DNA of 64,000 nucleotides from Pyramidobacter sp. C12-8 (lineage in GTDB: Bacteria; Synergistota; Synergistia; Synergistales; Dethiosulfovibrionaceae). The position numbers and the translations under genes were made by a program. Positions 17,068-25,074 of the stretch are shown here, in pieces. Location: the NCBI RefSeq assembly GCF_002007215.1, contig NZ_MUHX01000012.1:1-64000 (forward strand). The letters are read 5' to 3'. The notes beneath the pieces are model-generated. The model did not search any database. It was not told where the DNA came from and was given only the letters and a program-made list of their open reading frames with translations. Each line of letters starts with the position of its first letter. The stretch's first letter is position 1.

Positions 17068-17469
17068 CTACTTCCCGCTTTCCGCCAGGGAGACGATGAA
17101 GTCCGTCAGCTGCGCTTCCAGCGTCTCGTAAGCGGTCCGGGCGCCCGGGGACAGCTGCGTGGAATGCGGCGGCATGGCGAGCAGCTCTTTTTTCAGGTTC
17201 TCGACGTTGGCGCCGATTTTTTCCGTCAGGACGGCAATGGCCTGCTCATGGCCGCTGGCGGCGGCCTGCTCGCGTCCCTTTTCAACGAGCGCCTGGCCGA
17301 GGGAGACGGACCTCATCACCGAAGCGGCCAACGGTTTGTCCAGCCGCGAGACGCTCTTGAGCAGGTCGCGGCCGGGATTGGAGACGAGATAGGGATAGAG
17401 GGCGAACACGCCGCAGAGCAGCAGGACTATCGAAATGAGGAATCGCTTTTTTCTGAGATCGAGTTTCAT
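17068..17469 (-). CDS. Small membrane-anchored protein of unknown function
   Basis: A 133-residue protein with a basic N-terminus and one hydrophobic segment (residues 10-27, ISIVLLLCGVFALYPYLV), then a helical domain of about 100 residues. This is the form of a type II membrane protein with its domain in the periplasm. I do not recognise a family. The start is the ATG at 17469, ten bases after AAGGAG; a GTG at 17478 is too close to that site. Its gene lies 36 bases after the ProRS-like gene and is coupled to the 155-residue gene downstream. Confidence 0.75.
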   Translation of the reverse strand: MKLDLRKKRFLISIVLLLCGVFALYPYLVSNPGRDLLKSVSRLDKPLAASVMRSVSLGQALVEKGREQAAASGHEQAIAVLTEKIGANVENLKKELLAMPPHSTQLSPGARTAYETLEAQLTDFIVSLAESGK

Positions 17470-17505
17470 GTTCAGCACGCTCCTTTTTATGTCGTTCCCA
17501 TTGTA

Positions 17506-19038
17506 TCACGTCCGGAACGGACGGCGCTCCGCGGCCGAAAAAGTTTCCTGCTGCGCGGCAAACTCTGCGGGCGAGAACGTTTCGGTGCGGCCGTTCCGTG
17601 TCACGTCGAGCAGCCAGCCGTCCCCGCCCTTTTTGAGGCAGACGGTCTGCGGCGCGCGGATCGCCGCGGCTTCGGCCCGGCGATTTTCGAACGTGCCGCC
17701 GCGGTCGTCGCCGACGACGCGGAGCCCGGCGCTTTCAAGCGCGCCGATCAGCGGCGCGAGCGCGTCCGGCGCTTCGTCGCCCTCCCAGTAAACGTAGACG
17801 TCGAACGGGGCGATCTCGCCGGGCCAGCGTTCGGAGTTTTCGCTTGCGGCCGAGAGCAGCGCCGTCAGGTCGATCTCGGCGCTCCAGGCGGGGACGTGGG
17901 CTTTGGCGGAACCGTTGAAAAAGGTCAGCGACGGTTCGGCGAGGCCGGCGGGATCGACGGGGCGGAAGGCGGCGATGCGGCGCAGTTCGCTCTTTTCCAG
18001 CGCCGTACCGCAGTGGGGGCAGTGATCGCCTTTCTGAAGCAGCGTCACGTCGGCGACGAAGTCGGTCTTGAAATCGCGGCCCCAGCAGGCGCCCGTTTTA
18101 TGAAAGCCGGGCTTGTTGGCGCCGACGACGGCGTTTTTGACGCCGACGGCGCTGAAGTCGGCGAGCAGTGCCACCGAGGCGGGCAGCCCTACCGGGCCCA
18201 TATAGCCGGCCGAATCGCCCATGACGGCGGCCAGTTCGTCCGGCTCGGCGGGGCGGACGGACGCGCCCTGGAACGCGGCGCGGACTTTTTCCAGACAGAC
18301 CTGGCGGTCGGCGCGCAGGATCACGGCGGCCAGGCCGCGCCCCTCGACGGCGTAGAACATGCACTTGACGATCCGCGACGGCGCGATCTTGAGATATTCG
18401 CACAATTTTTCGACGGTGGAGCAGCCCGGCGTGGCCACTTCGCGCAGCTCTTCCGGCGCGGCATCCGACGTCTCTCCGCCGAAGCGGCAGGGGCTGTCGA
18501 AGGCGGCCATCCAGCCGCAGTCGGGACAGACCAGTCCTTCTTCGCCGCGAAGCGGTGCCTCGGAGCGGCAGAGCAAATCGACGCGGTGCCCTTCGGGCGT
18601 CAGACGGTCGACGCGGCGCAGGCGCAGGCCCAGCGTGCAGACGGCGCCGCCGACAGCGCGCAGCGCGTCGTTGGCCATTTCGAGCGAGGCTTCGAAGTCG
18701 CCGTGAAGTCCCAGCAGTCGGAGCTCGTCCCCACGGCGCTCGGCGAGGAGAACCGGCAGGTCGGCGGCGCGTTTGATCAGACGCACGGCGGCGTCGAGGG
18801 CGCCGCGAGCGGAGGTCCCGCAGTCGAGACGCTGCGGGCGGAAGGCTTCGAGGCTGCGAAGCAGAAAGTCCTCGGTGCGCTGGAAGAGGACTTTCCCCTC
18901 CGGCAGCAGGATCAGCGTTTCGTCGTTGGGGTTCCACAGGCCGTAGCCGTCCTGCGCGATTTTGGCCAAGCCGAGGTCGTGCAGTTTCGAGGAACGCCCG
19001 CGCGAAACGGGCATCAGCAGTTCGCTCATCCATTTCAT
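17506..19038 (-). CDS. Prolyl-tRNA-synthetase-like protein with editing domain and degenerate catalytic domain
   Basis: A 510-residue protein collinear with bacterial prolyl-tRNA synthetase. The N-terminus (SELLMPVSRG) matches the ProRS start SQLFIPTLRE. Residues 171-175 (CPDCG) and 340-343 (CPHC) match the zinc-like cysteines that flank the editing insertion. Residues 205-330 match the INS/YbaK editing domain, including GPVGL, VVGANKPGFHKTG and WGRDF. The C-terminal 110 residues resemble the anticodon-binding domain. The class II catalytic core is lost: the motif 2 FRDE site reads RRGDE and motif 3 (GIGxSR) is replaced by SAEIDL, so the arginine is gone. It probably cannot activate proline and may deacylate mischarged tRNA(Pro). 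It lies 16 bases after xthA and has its own SD (GGGGA). Confidence 0.8.
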   Translation of the reverse strand: MKWMSELLMPVSRGRSSKLHDLGLAKIAQDGYGLWNPNDETLILLPEGKVLFQRTEDFLLRSLEAFRPQRLDCGTSARGALDAAVRLIKRAADLPVLLAERRGDELRLLGLHGDFEASLEMANDALRAVGGAVCTLGLRLRRVDRLTPEGHRVDLLCRSEAPLRGEEGLVCPDCGWMAAFDSPCRFGGETSDAAPEELREVATPGCSTVEKLCEYLKIAPSRIVKCMFYAVEGRGLAAVILRADRQVCLEKVRAAFQGASVRPAEPDELAAVMGDSAGYMGPVGLPASVALLADFSAVGVKNAVVGANKPGFHKTGACWGRDFKTDFVADVTLLQKGDHCPHCGTALEKSELRRIAAFRPVDPAGLAEPSLTFFNGSAKAHVPAWSAEIDLTALLSAASENSERWPGEIAPFDVYVYWEGDEAPDALAPLIGALESAGLRVVGDDRGGTFENRRAEAAAIRAPQTVCLKKGGDGWLLDVTRNGRTETFSPAEFAAQQETFSAAERRPFRT

Positions 19039-19054
19039 GGCGTTTCCCCTGTCG

Positions 19055-19825
19055 TCAGTCGGCGAAATCGGCCAGCATGGGCGTGTGGTCCGAAGGCTTT
19101 TCCCAGCCGCGCGGTTCCGCGTCGATCCAGCAGGCCCGGCTTTGTTTCGCCAGAGACGGCGTGGCGAGCATGTGGTCGATGCGCCAGCCGATGTTGCGTT
19201 CCAGCGCGTTTTTGACGCGGTAATCGAAGAACGAGTACAGCTCCTCGCCGGGGTGGTGGACGCGCAGCAGGTCGATGACCAGCGGCGCGCAGAGCTGCGC
19301 GAAAAGGTCGCGCAGCTCCTTGACGAAACAGACGTGATCCTTCTTGTTGGCGGGATTGGTCACGTCCAGCTCGGTCGGGGCCACGTTGAGGTCGCCGGTC
19401 CAGAGCAGCTTTTCGTCCTTGTGCGCGGCGATCAGCGCGGCGGTGCGGCGCAGAAATTCCTTTTTGGCTTCGTAGTCGGGGTGGGTGATCTCCTTGCCCT
19501 GCGGCACGTAGGTATCGAGGATCCACGTGTCCCCGAAGCGCGCGGCGATCAGGCGCGTGTCCCAGAGCGGCGACGCGCCGTCGGCGAAGCCGTGGACCAC
19601 CTCGTCGGGCTCTTGCTTCGAGAGGATGGCGACGCCGTTGTAGGATTTTTCGCCGCGGAAGGCGGCGCGGTAGCCGAGCTTTTCCACCTCGGCAAGGGGA
19701 AATTCGCCGTCCTGCACTTTCGTCTCCTGCAGGGCCAGCACGTCCACATCCGCGCCGGGCAGCCAGCGCTCGAGGATCGGCAGGCGGGTGCGCAGCGAAT
19801 TCACGTTAAAGGTAGCGACTCTCAT
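19055..19825 (-). CDS. xthA: Exodeoxyribonuclease III / AP endonuclease
   Basis: A 256-residue Mg2+-dependent enzyme of the ExoIII family that cuts DNA at abasic sites and removes nucleotides from 3' ends in base-excision repair. Catalytic motifs are complete: LQETKVQ (Glu), GDLNVAP (Asp and Asn), and SDHTPM (Asp-His) near the C-terminus. N-terminal RVATFNVNSLR is also typical. The length is normal. The ATG at 19825 follows GGAGG by seven bases. The ProRS-like gene is 16 bases downstream on the same strand, so the two are probably cotranscribed. Confidence 0.96.
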   Translation of the reverse strand: MRVATFNVNSLRTRLPILERWLPGADVDVLALQETKVQDGEFPLAEVEKLGYRAAFRGEKSYNGVAILSKQEPDEVVHGFADGASPLWDTRLIAARFGDTWILDTYVPQGKEITHPDYEAKKEFLRRTAALIAAHKDEKLLWTGDLNVAPTELDVTNPANKKDHVCFVKELRDLFAQLCAPLVIDLLRVHHPGEELYSFFDYRVKNALERNIGWRIDHMLATPSLAKQSRACWIDAEPRGWEKPSDHTPMLADFAD

Positions 19826-20002
19826 GATTCAACCTCCGCAAAAATTGTTCGTTAGAAAAACGCGCGGCAGACAAGACTGCCGAAAAACGGCTCAAGTCTT
19901 TTTTTTCGCGCGGATTCGATTATAATCGTTGAAGTACCGTTGAACTCCGCGAAAAGGAGGGCGTGTTCGCCCATCATTATACCCGAAAGGGCGGTGAAAA
20001 AA

Positions 20003-20623
20003 GTGATTCGTCCCGATTTTTTCGAGCGGCGCGACCTCACGCCGCTGCAGCGCAGCTTCCTTGAATTTCTCAAGGCGTTCCTTTTCATGGTGGAAAGCGC
20101 GGCCGGTTCCTTCGAGGAGAATCAGCCTTCCAATTCGCTGCAGACGGCCCATCAGGCCGAAGTGCTCGACGAACTGGCGCTGGACTGCCTCGACCGCTGC
20201 GAAGCGCGCAGCTCCCGTTCCGTCAGGGAAACGCTGGAGATGGTCTCTCTGACGCGGCGCTGCGCGGCGGCGCTGAAAAAACTCTGCACGGCCGGCGCGG
20301 CGCCGCTGACCGGCCTGAACGAAAGCCGCGCCTTTCTCGGCTCGCTGTGCCGCTGCGTGGCCGACCGGATCGACTGGTCTCACCGGCGACAGCTGCTCGG
20401 CTCCCAGCACCGAGGCGCCGAAGAAGAGGATCTGGAATTGTCGCTGTCGGAGCTGCCCGCCACCCTGGCGGGCGAACGGCGTGTCGAACGCGTGGAGGCG
20501 CTGCTCGATTTCCGCGACGCGCTGCTGGCGGCGCGGGAACTTTTCGAGGCGGTCGGCGACATCCGCCGCACGGCGGACGAACTGTTCCCGCTCAGCGAGG
20601 AAAAATACTGGCGTAAAAGCTGA
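20003..20623 (+). CDS. Hypothetical helical protein
   Basis: I do not recognise this family. The product of about 206 residues is soluble, Arg/Leu/Ala-rich and predicted all-helical, with no signal peptide. The start is uncertain. GTG at 20003 has GGGCGGTGA upstream; GTG at 19994 is in frame nine bases earlier, and an in-frame TTG at 19940 has no SD. A TATAAT at 19921-19926 is a plausible -10. The gene is divergent from xthA and ends in a strong terminator at 20646, so it is a single-gene transcript. Codon use is like its neighbours, which supports a real gene. Confidence 0.7.
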   Translation: MIRPDFFERRDLTPLQRSFLEFLKAFLFMVESAAGSFEENQPSNSLQTAHQAEVLDELALDCLDRCEARSSRSVRETLEMVSLTRRCAAALKKLCTAGAAPLTGLNESRAFLGSLCRCVADRIDWSHRRQLLGSQHRGAEEEDLELSLSELPATLAGERRVERVEALLDFRDALLAARELFEAVGDIRRTADELFPLSEEKYWRKS

Positions 20624-20645
20624 GCTCGCGTCGAAGAAAGTGCCG

Positions 20646-20699
20646 AAAAAGCGGCGAAGGCTGATCAGCCGGGTTTGATCAGCTCTCTCGCCGCTTTTA
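20646..20699 (+). terminator. Strong terminator
   Basis: AAAAGCGGCGA and GCTGATCA pair with TGATCAGC and TCGCCGCTTTT, separated by small bulges, just after the hypothetical gene at 20003-20623. Confidence 0.88.
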
Positions 20700-20812
20700 T
20701 GTCGGTTGTCATTAAGAAATCCAAATATTCAATGGACTTATAGCGCCGTTGTTGTCATGGTTGTGCGGCGGCCTTGGCGGTCAAGAGGGCGATGCCATAA
20801 GGAGAAAAGGAA

Positions 20813-21562
20813 ATGGGCAGGAACTATGTGAATCTGACGATCGGCAACCTCGACTCGGAGCATGTGTGCTGCGCAATCGCAGATAAAAAACATCAGGACG
20901 GCGTGTCGGTCAAAAAACAATGGCTCAAGGAGCGTATCCAGGAAGGGCATGTCTTTCGTAAACTCAATGAACGGGGAAAGGTGTTCATCGAGTACGCGCC
21001 TCTGGAATCGTCGTGGGTCCCCGTGCGCGGAGAAAATTATATGTACGTCTATTGCCTGTGGGTGGCCGGCTCGTTCAAAGGCAAAGGACACGCGCGGGAT
21101 CTCATCGAGTATTGCATCGCTGACGCAAAGGAAAAAGGGAAATCCGGCGTGTGCGCGCTGAGTTCAAAAAAGAAAAAGCCCTATTTGTCCGAAAAAAAAT
21201 TCCTGCTCAAGTATGGTTTCGAGGTGGCAGATACCGCCGGAGATGATTACGAGCTGTTGGCTTTGTCTTTTGACGGACGGAAACCCCGTTTTTCCGAAAA
21301 CGCAAAAGCGATGAGGATCGACGATAAATCGCTGACGATCTACTACGGGGTGCAATGTCCGTATATTCCGGACTGCGTCGAGCAAGTGCGAAGGTATTGC
21401 GATAAAAACGACATCCCTCTGAATCTGGTCGCAGTCGACACCTTGGAAAAAGCCAAAAACGTCCCATGTGTTTTCAACAACTATGCGGTTTTTTACAACG
21501 GCGTTTTCGAAACGGCTCATTTATTGAATGAGACGTACCTGAAGAAGCTGCTTCATCCATAG
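20813..21562 (+). CDS. GNAT acetyltransferase with C-terminal YoaP domain
   Basis: A 249-residue protein. Residues 1-145 form a GNAT acetyltransferase fold, with GSFKGKGHARDLIEYCI near residue 90 as the acetyl-CoA-binding motif A. Residues 170-249 match the YoaP-like domain, with CPYIPDCVEQVRRYC (a thioredoxin-like CxxxxxC) and PCVFNNYAVFYNG. The substrate is unknown; this pair of domains is widespread in gut Firmicutes. Base composition is clearly lower in GC than its neighbours, it has its own SD (AAGGAG), and it is flanked by terminators, so it may have been acquired horizontally. It is convergent with cca. Confidence 0.88.
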   Translation: MGRNYVNLTIGNLDSEHVCCAIADKKHQDGVSVKKQWLKERIQEGHVFRKLNERGKVFIEYAPLESSWVPVRGENYMYVYCLWVAGSFKGKGHARDLIEYCIADAKEKGKSGVCALSSKKKKPYLSEKKFLLKYGFEVADTAGDDYELLALSFDGRKPRFSENAKAMRIDDKSLTIYYGVQCPYIPDCVEQVRRYCDKNDIPLNLVAVDTLEKAKNVPCVFNNYAVFYNGVFETAHLLNETYLKKLLHP

Positions 21563-21603
21563 GGGGCGGCCGCGCTGCGCGGTCGGAGTCGCCCGTCTTT
21601 GGG

Positions 21604-21675
21604 ATACGGCGGCGAAGACTGTCAGACGTTCCGTGCGGAACGTCTCTTGAACGGAGCGGCGGAGCGCCGCCGTAT
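21604..21675. other. Nested perfect stem-loops between convergent genes
   Basis: An outer 11-bp perfect stem (ATACGGCGGCG at 21604-21614 with CGCCGCCGTAT at 21665-21675) encloses a second perfect 10-bp hairpin (AGACGTTCCG at 21624-21633 with CGGAACGTCT at 21636-21645). The outer arm reaches the cca stop codon. There is no T-run, so a simple Rho-independent terminator is unlikely. Confidence 0.7.
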
Positions 21676-22907
21676 TATCCTTCGGGCGGCAGGCGGCGGG
21701 CGAGAGCTTCGGCCAGACGCATGCGCAGCCACCGGCCGCGCGCCTGCGGCGGCAGATCGGCGGGGAACGCCAGCCGGGCGCGTTCTTCGTCGAGAACGGC
21801 GGCGTACCGACCGTAGCGCTGCAGAAAGTCGGGCAGTGTACCGTGATCGGCGCGGATCACGGCGGCGACTTCCGCCGCGTCGAAACCGCCGCGCCGCATC
21901 TCCTCGATGACCGCCACGATGGCGCCGGGGCGGCGCAGGCGGGGGAGCCGCATGTGATTGGCGATCATGAAGCGGGCGAAACGATACCACGGCCGCGGCA
22001 GCGTCATACGGCGGTCGAGCCGCTCCAGCGCGGCCAGCCCGCGTTCTTCGTGGCCGATGTGATGCGGCCATTCCTGCCGCGGCGTCAGCTCCTTGCCGAG
22101 GTCGTGGACGAGGGCGGCGAAGCGCGTCGCCGCGCGTGGCGTCAGCGCGGCGGCGCGGCGCAGAACTTCCATACTGTGCTCGAAGGCGTCAAGACCGCGG
22201 TGATATTTCACGGGCTGTTTCACGCCGATCAGCGCCGCCAGCTCGGGGAAAACGGCGTCGAGGATCCCGGCGTCGCGCAGCGCGGTGAAAAAAAATTCCG
22301 GCCGCGGGGAAGCGAGCGCCCTGCGCATCTCGGCGAAAACGCGCTCGGCCGGTTCCCGCGCCAGTTCGCCGCGGCAGGCGGACATCAGTTCGACCGTGCC
22401 GGGATCGATGGAAAATCCCAGCTGGGCGGATTGGCGGGCGGCGCGCAGCGCGCGGACCGGATCGTCGCGGAAATGTTCCGACGTGGCGCGGATGATTTCG
22501 TTCTCGATGTCGCCGCGCCCGCCGAACGGGTCGATCAGCTCGCCGCCGGGCAGGCGGACGGCCATGCTGTTCATGCGCGTGTCGCGGCGGTACAGGTCTT
22601 CTTCGATGGTCGTCTCGGGGCTGAAGCGCGCTTCAAAACCGCGATAGCCCGTTCCGGTCTTGCGCTCGGTGCGCGCCAGCGCCACTTCGCTGAGGCGGCC
22701 GCCGACTTCCAGCAGATAAACGGGAAACTGCCGCCCCACGGAGCGGACCTGGAATTCGCGCTCGAGCGTTTGCGCGTCGAGGCCGCAGACGACGTAGTCC
22801 TTGTCCTCGGCGGGGCGTCCGATCAGGCGGTCGCGTACCCAGCCGCCGACGACGTAAAGCTGGCCGCCGAGCGCAGCGACGCGCGCGGCGAACTCGTTTT
22901 CGTTCAT
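21675..22907 (-). CDS. cca: CCA-adding tRNA nucleotidyltransferase with HD domain
   Basis: A 410-residue class II nucleotidyltransferase that adds or repairs the CCA end of tRNA. The catalytic head has VVGGWVRDRLIGR followed by DKDYVV, carrying the metal-binding aspartates, and RRDTRMNSMA and RALRAARQ as the nucleotide-selecting motifs. Residues 225-330 form an HD phosphohydrolase domain (FEHSMEVL, ALVHDLGK), as in the multifunctional E. coli enzyme. GAGGTG lies ahead of the ATG at 22907. The gene is transcribed alone, convergent with the GNAT gene. tRNA genes themselves are not in this window. Confidence 0.93.
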   Translation of the reverse strand: MNENEFAARVAALGGQLYVVGGWVRDRLIGRPAEDKDYVVCGLDAQTLEREFQVRSVGRQFPVYLLEVGGRLSEVALARTERKTGTGYRGFEARFSPETTIEEDLYRRDTRMNSMAVRLPGGELIDPFGGRGDIENEIIRATSEHFRDDPVRALRAARQSAQLGFSIDPGTVELMSACRGELAREPAERVFAEMRRALASPRPEFFFTALRDAGILDAVFPELAALIGVKQPVKYHRGLDAFEHSMEVLRRAAALTPRAATRFAALVHDLGKELTPRQEWPHHIGHEERGLAALERLDRRMTLPRPWYRFARFMIANHMRLPRLRRPGAIVAVIEEMRRGGFDAAEVAAVIRADHGTLPDFLQRYGRYAAVLDEERARLAFPADLPPQARGRWLRMRLAEALARRLPPEG

Positions 22908-22975
22908 GCACAGCCACCTCGTTTCTACGGAGAAATCGAATTGCCGAGATCAATAAACTATTTTTTAATGAGCGC

Positions 22976-23004
22976 TTGACAGATGAACTGAATAGTAATA
23001 ATAT
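22976..23004 (+). promoter_or_regulatory. Promoter of the amino-acid-binding protein gene
   Basis: Consensus TTGACA at 22976-22981 and TAATAT at 22999-23004, spaced 17 bases, within an AT-rich gap 62 bases before the ATG. Confidence 0.8.
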
Positions 23005-23066
23005 ACGTTGCAAGGACGAAAAAAGTCCGACAAAAATCTGTCGTCACTCAGGAGGTTGTTTTTAAA

Positions 23067-23816
23067 ATGTTTAAACGCATCGCTGCACTTTCCGCTCTGC
23101 TGACGCTGGCCGCAAGCGCCGCTTTCGCGGCTTCGGCTCTGGACAAGGACACGCTGGTCGCCGCGACCGAGAGCACGTATCCGCCTTACGAATCGCGCAA
23201 CGAAAAAGGCGAGCTGGTTGGCTTCGACATCGAGCTGACCGAGACGGTCGCCAAAAAACTGGGCAAAAAGGTCGAATGGCTCGACATGCCTTTCGATTCG
23301 CTGATCCCGGCGCTGATGTCGGGCAAGGTCGATCTGGTCGCCGCCGGCATGTCGGCCACGCCGGAGCGCGCCAAGCGCGTCAACTTCTCGGCTCCGTACG
23401 AGATCTCCTTCAGCGCTTTCGTCACTGGAGTCGAAAACCCGCCCCAAGACACCGACGCACTGGCCGGCAAGATCGTGGCGGTGCAGATCGGCACGGTGCA
23501 GGAGAATTTCGCGCGCAGTCTCGGCAACGTGGAAGTGAAGACGTTCCAGAAGTTCGACGACTGCGTGCGCGAGGTTGTGCTCGGGCGCGCCGCCGCGACG
23601 CTGATGGACATTCCCGTGGCGAAGCAGTACATGCAGGCCAAGGATTTCGCCGGCAAAGTCACGGTCGCTTTCAACAAACAGATCACCGGCGCTGACAAGG
23701 CCATCGCCATGCCCAAGCAGGACGAGGCGCTGAGCGCCGCGGTCAACGGCATCATCGAGGAAATGGACAAAAGCGGGGAGCTGGCGGCTCTGCGCGACAA
23801 GTGGTTCAAAGAGTAA
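23067..23816 (+). CDS. ABC transporter substrate-binding protein, amino-acid family
   Basis: A 249-residue periplasmic binding protein of solute-binding family 3. A signal peptide covers residues 1-20 (cleavage after AAFA or nearby), and no lipobox cysteine is seen, so it is soluble in the periplasm. Mature features are TYPPYESRNEKGELVGFDIEL and GKVDLVAAGMSATPER, as in polar or basic amino-acid receptors. The Arg in TPER that binds the ligand carboxylate is present. SD CAGGAGG and a consensus promoter precede it and a terminator follows at once. No permease or ATPase is adjacent, so its transporter must be encoded elsewhere. Confidence 0.93.
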   Translation: MFKRIAALSALLTLAASAAFAASALDKDTLVAATESTYPPYESRNEKGELVGFDIELTETVAKKLGKKVEWLDMPFDSLIPALMSGKVDLVAAGMSATPERAKRVNFSAPYEISFSAFVTGVENPPQDTDALAGKIVAVQIGTVQENFARSLGNVEVKTFQKFDDCVREVVLGRAAATLMDIPVAKQYMQAKDFAGKVTVAFNKQITGADKAIAMPKQDEALSAAVNGIIEEMDKSGELAALRDKWFKE

Positions 23817-23835
23817 CGCTCTGCCGGTCCCTTGA

Positions 23836-23879
23836 GAAAAAGCCCCTGAAACGGCCTGCGCCGGATTTCAGGGGCTTTT
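23836..23879 (+). terminator. Terminator of the binding-protein gene
   Basis: AAAAAGCCCCTGAAA pairs with TTTCAGGGGCTTTT across a GC-containing loop, twenty bases after the stop. Confidence 0.9.
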
Positions 23880-23898
23880 GTCGCCGCGCTTGAGAAAT

Positions 23899-25074
23899 CT
23901 AATTCGTCTTGGTCGGCGGCTGGTCAGATTGGGCCAGCACGGACTGCTCGGGCTCGCGGTGAGATTCTGCCGCGGCCCTGAGCGCGCCTTTCTGGATCGC
24001 TTCCAATTTTTTCAGCTCGGCGGCGTGAAAGGCGTCTTTCTGAGCCAGCAGGGTCGCGAGGCGCTTTTCGTATTCCTGCTTGAGCGCGGCGATCAGTTTT
24101 TCGCCGTCGCGTGCGGCGGCGTTCCGTGCCTGTTCGATCTCCGCAGCGCGCTGCGCCGCCAGCTCACGCTCGCGCTCCGCCAGCCGCCGCGCAAAGTCGG
24201 CGCGCAGCGCGGCCACGTCTTGCATCTTTTGCTGTTCCGCGCGGGCCAGGACGCTCTTTACGTCACGCTCGGCCCGGGCGGCGGCCTGTTCCATTTCTTG
24301 GCGGTGTTTGGCGTTGAGGGCGTCACTGGAGGTGGCGAACTCGATCTGCTGCTGCGTTTGCTGTTCCTTGAGCATTTTGTCGTACCGGAGTTCCGCCTGA
24401 CGCAGCGACTGGGCGTAGGCCGTCTCGAGAAGGCGGCTGGCTTCCTGCCGACCCTGTTCGATGCCGGCTTTGGTCGCCGCGGCTTCTTTTTCCGCTTCCG
24501 CGCGCTTTTGAGCCTCGGCGGCGGCCAGAGTTGCGTCCAACAGCTCGCGGCTTTGGGCCTGCGCGACGTCGAAAGCGCGCTGCAGGGCGGAGACTTTTTC
24601 GTTCAATTCGTCGCCGCGGCTCTTTCTAAGACGATTCAGCTCATCGTTATACTGGGCTTCCAACTTGGAAACGGCATCGAACATTTCCTGACGATGAGCG
24701 GTCTCCAGACGGGCTTTTTCGATCTCGAACGCGGCTTTGAGCTGAGTGTCCTGCGCTGTCAGCTTCTCGTTCAGTTCGGCGTGCAACTGTTTCTCACGGC
24801 TGTCCAGACGGGCCTGAACTTCGGCCAGATCTTGGGCGGCTTTGTCTTTCTGCGAGTTCAGCTCGGCTTCCAGAGCGGCGGAGATCTCGCGTTCCTTCCG
24901 CAGGCTGGCGTTCAGCACGACCAGCGTCTCGTCGAACTGCTTTTTCAAGGCGGAGTTCTCCTGCAGGGCAGCTTCCATTTTCTCGTGGAGTTCTTCGTCT
25001 TTCTGGCGGCTCAACGCCGAGATTTGGGCCTCGTGGGCTTCTTCAAGGCGCTTTTGCCGCTCGCCCAGCGCCAC
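23899..25074 (-). CDS. Coiled-coil C-terminal part of the ankyrin/coiled-coil protein (second frame)
   Basis: About 391 residues, almost entirely heptad-patterned and rich in Glu, Ala, Gln, Lys and Arg, so a very long coiled coil. It continues the coiled coil of the gene upstream in a different frame: ALLQEQ in one frame passes directly to AVALGERQKRLEEAH in this one near 25075. It is therefore most likely the C-terminal part of a single product of about 1,050 residues. A separate start is possible: GTG at 25074 with AGGA eight bases upstream would allow reinitiation, with 32 bases of overlap. The choice between frameshift mutation, assembly error, recoding and coupling cannot be made from sequence alone. 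It has no signal peptide of its own. Confidence 0.7.
   Translation of the reverse strand: MALGERQKRLEEAHEAQISALSRQKDEELHEKMEAALQENSALKKQFDETLVVLNASLRKEREISAALEAELNSQKDKAAQDLAEVQARLDSREKQLHAELNEKLTAQDTQLKAAFEIEKARLETAHRQEMFDAVSKLEAQYNDELNRLRKSRGDELNEKVSALQRAFDVAQAQSRELLDATLAAAEAQKRAEAEKEAAATKAGIEQGRQEASRLLETAYAQSLRQAELRYDKMLKEQQTQQQIEFATSSDALNAKHRQEMEQAAARAERDVKSVLARAEQQKMQDVAALRADFARRLAERERELAAQRAAEIEQARNAAARDGEKLIAALKQEYEKRLATLLAQKDAFHAAELKKLEAIQKGALRAAAESHREPEQSVLAQSDQPPTKTN

Noticed and set aside
19865-19886. CGGCAG..CTGCCG hairpin as a terminator upstream of xthA
   Set aside because: The stem is only six base pairs and no gene ends there on the strand that would use it.
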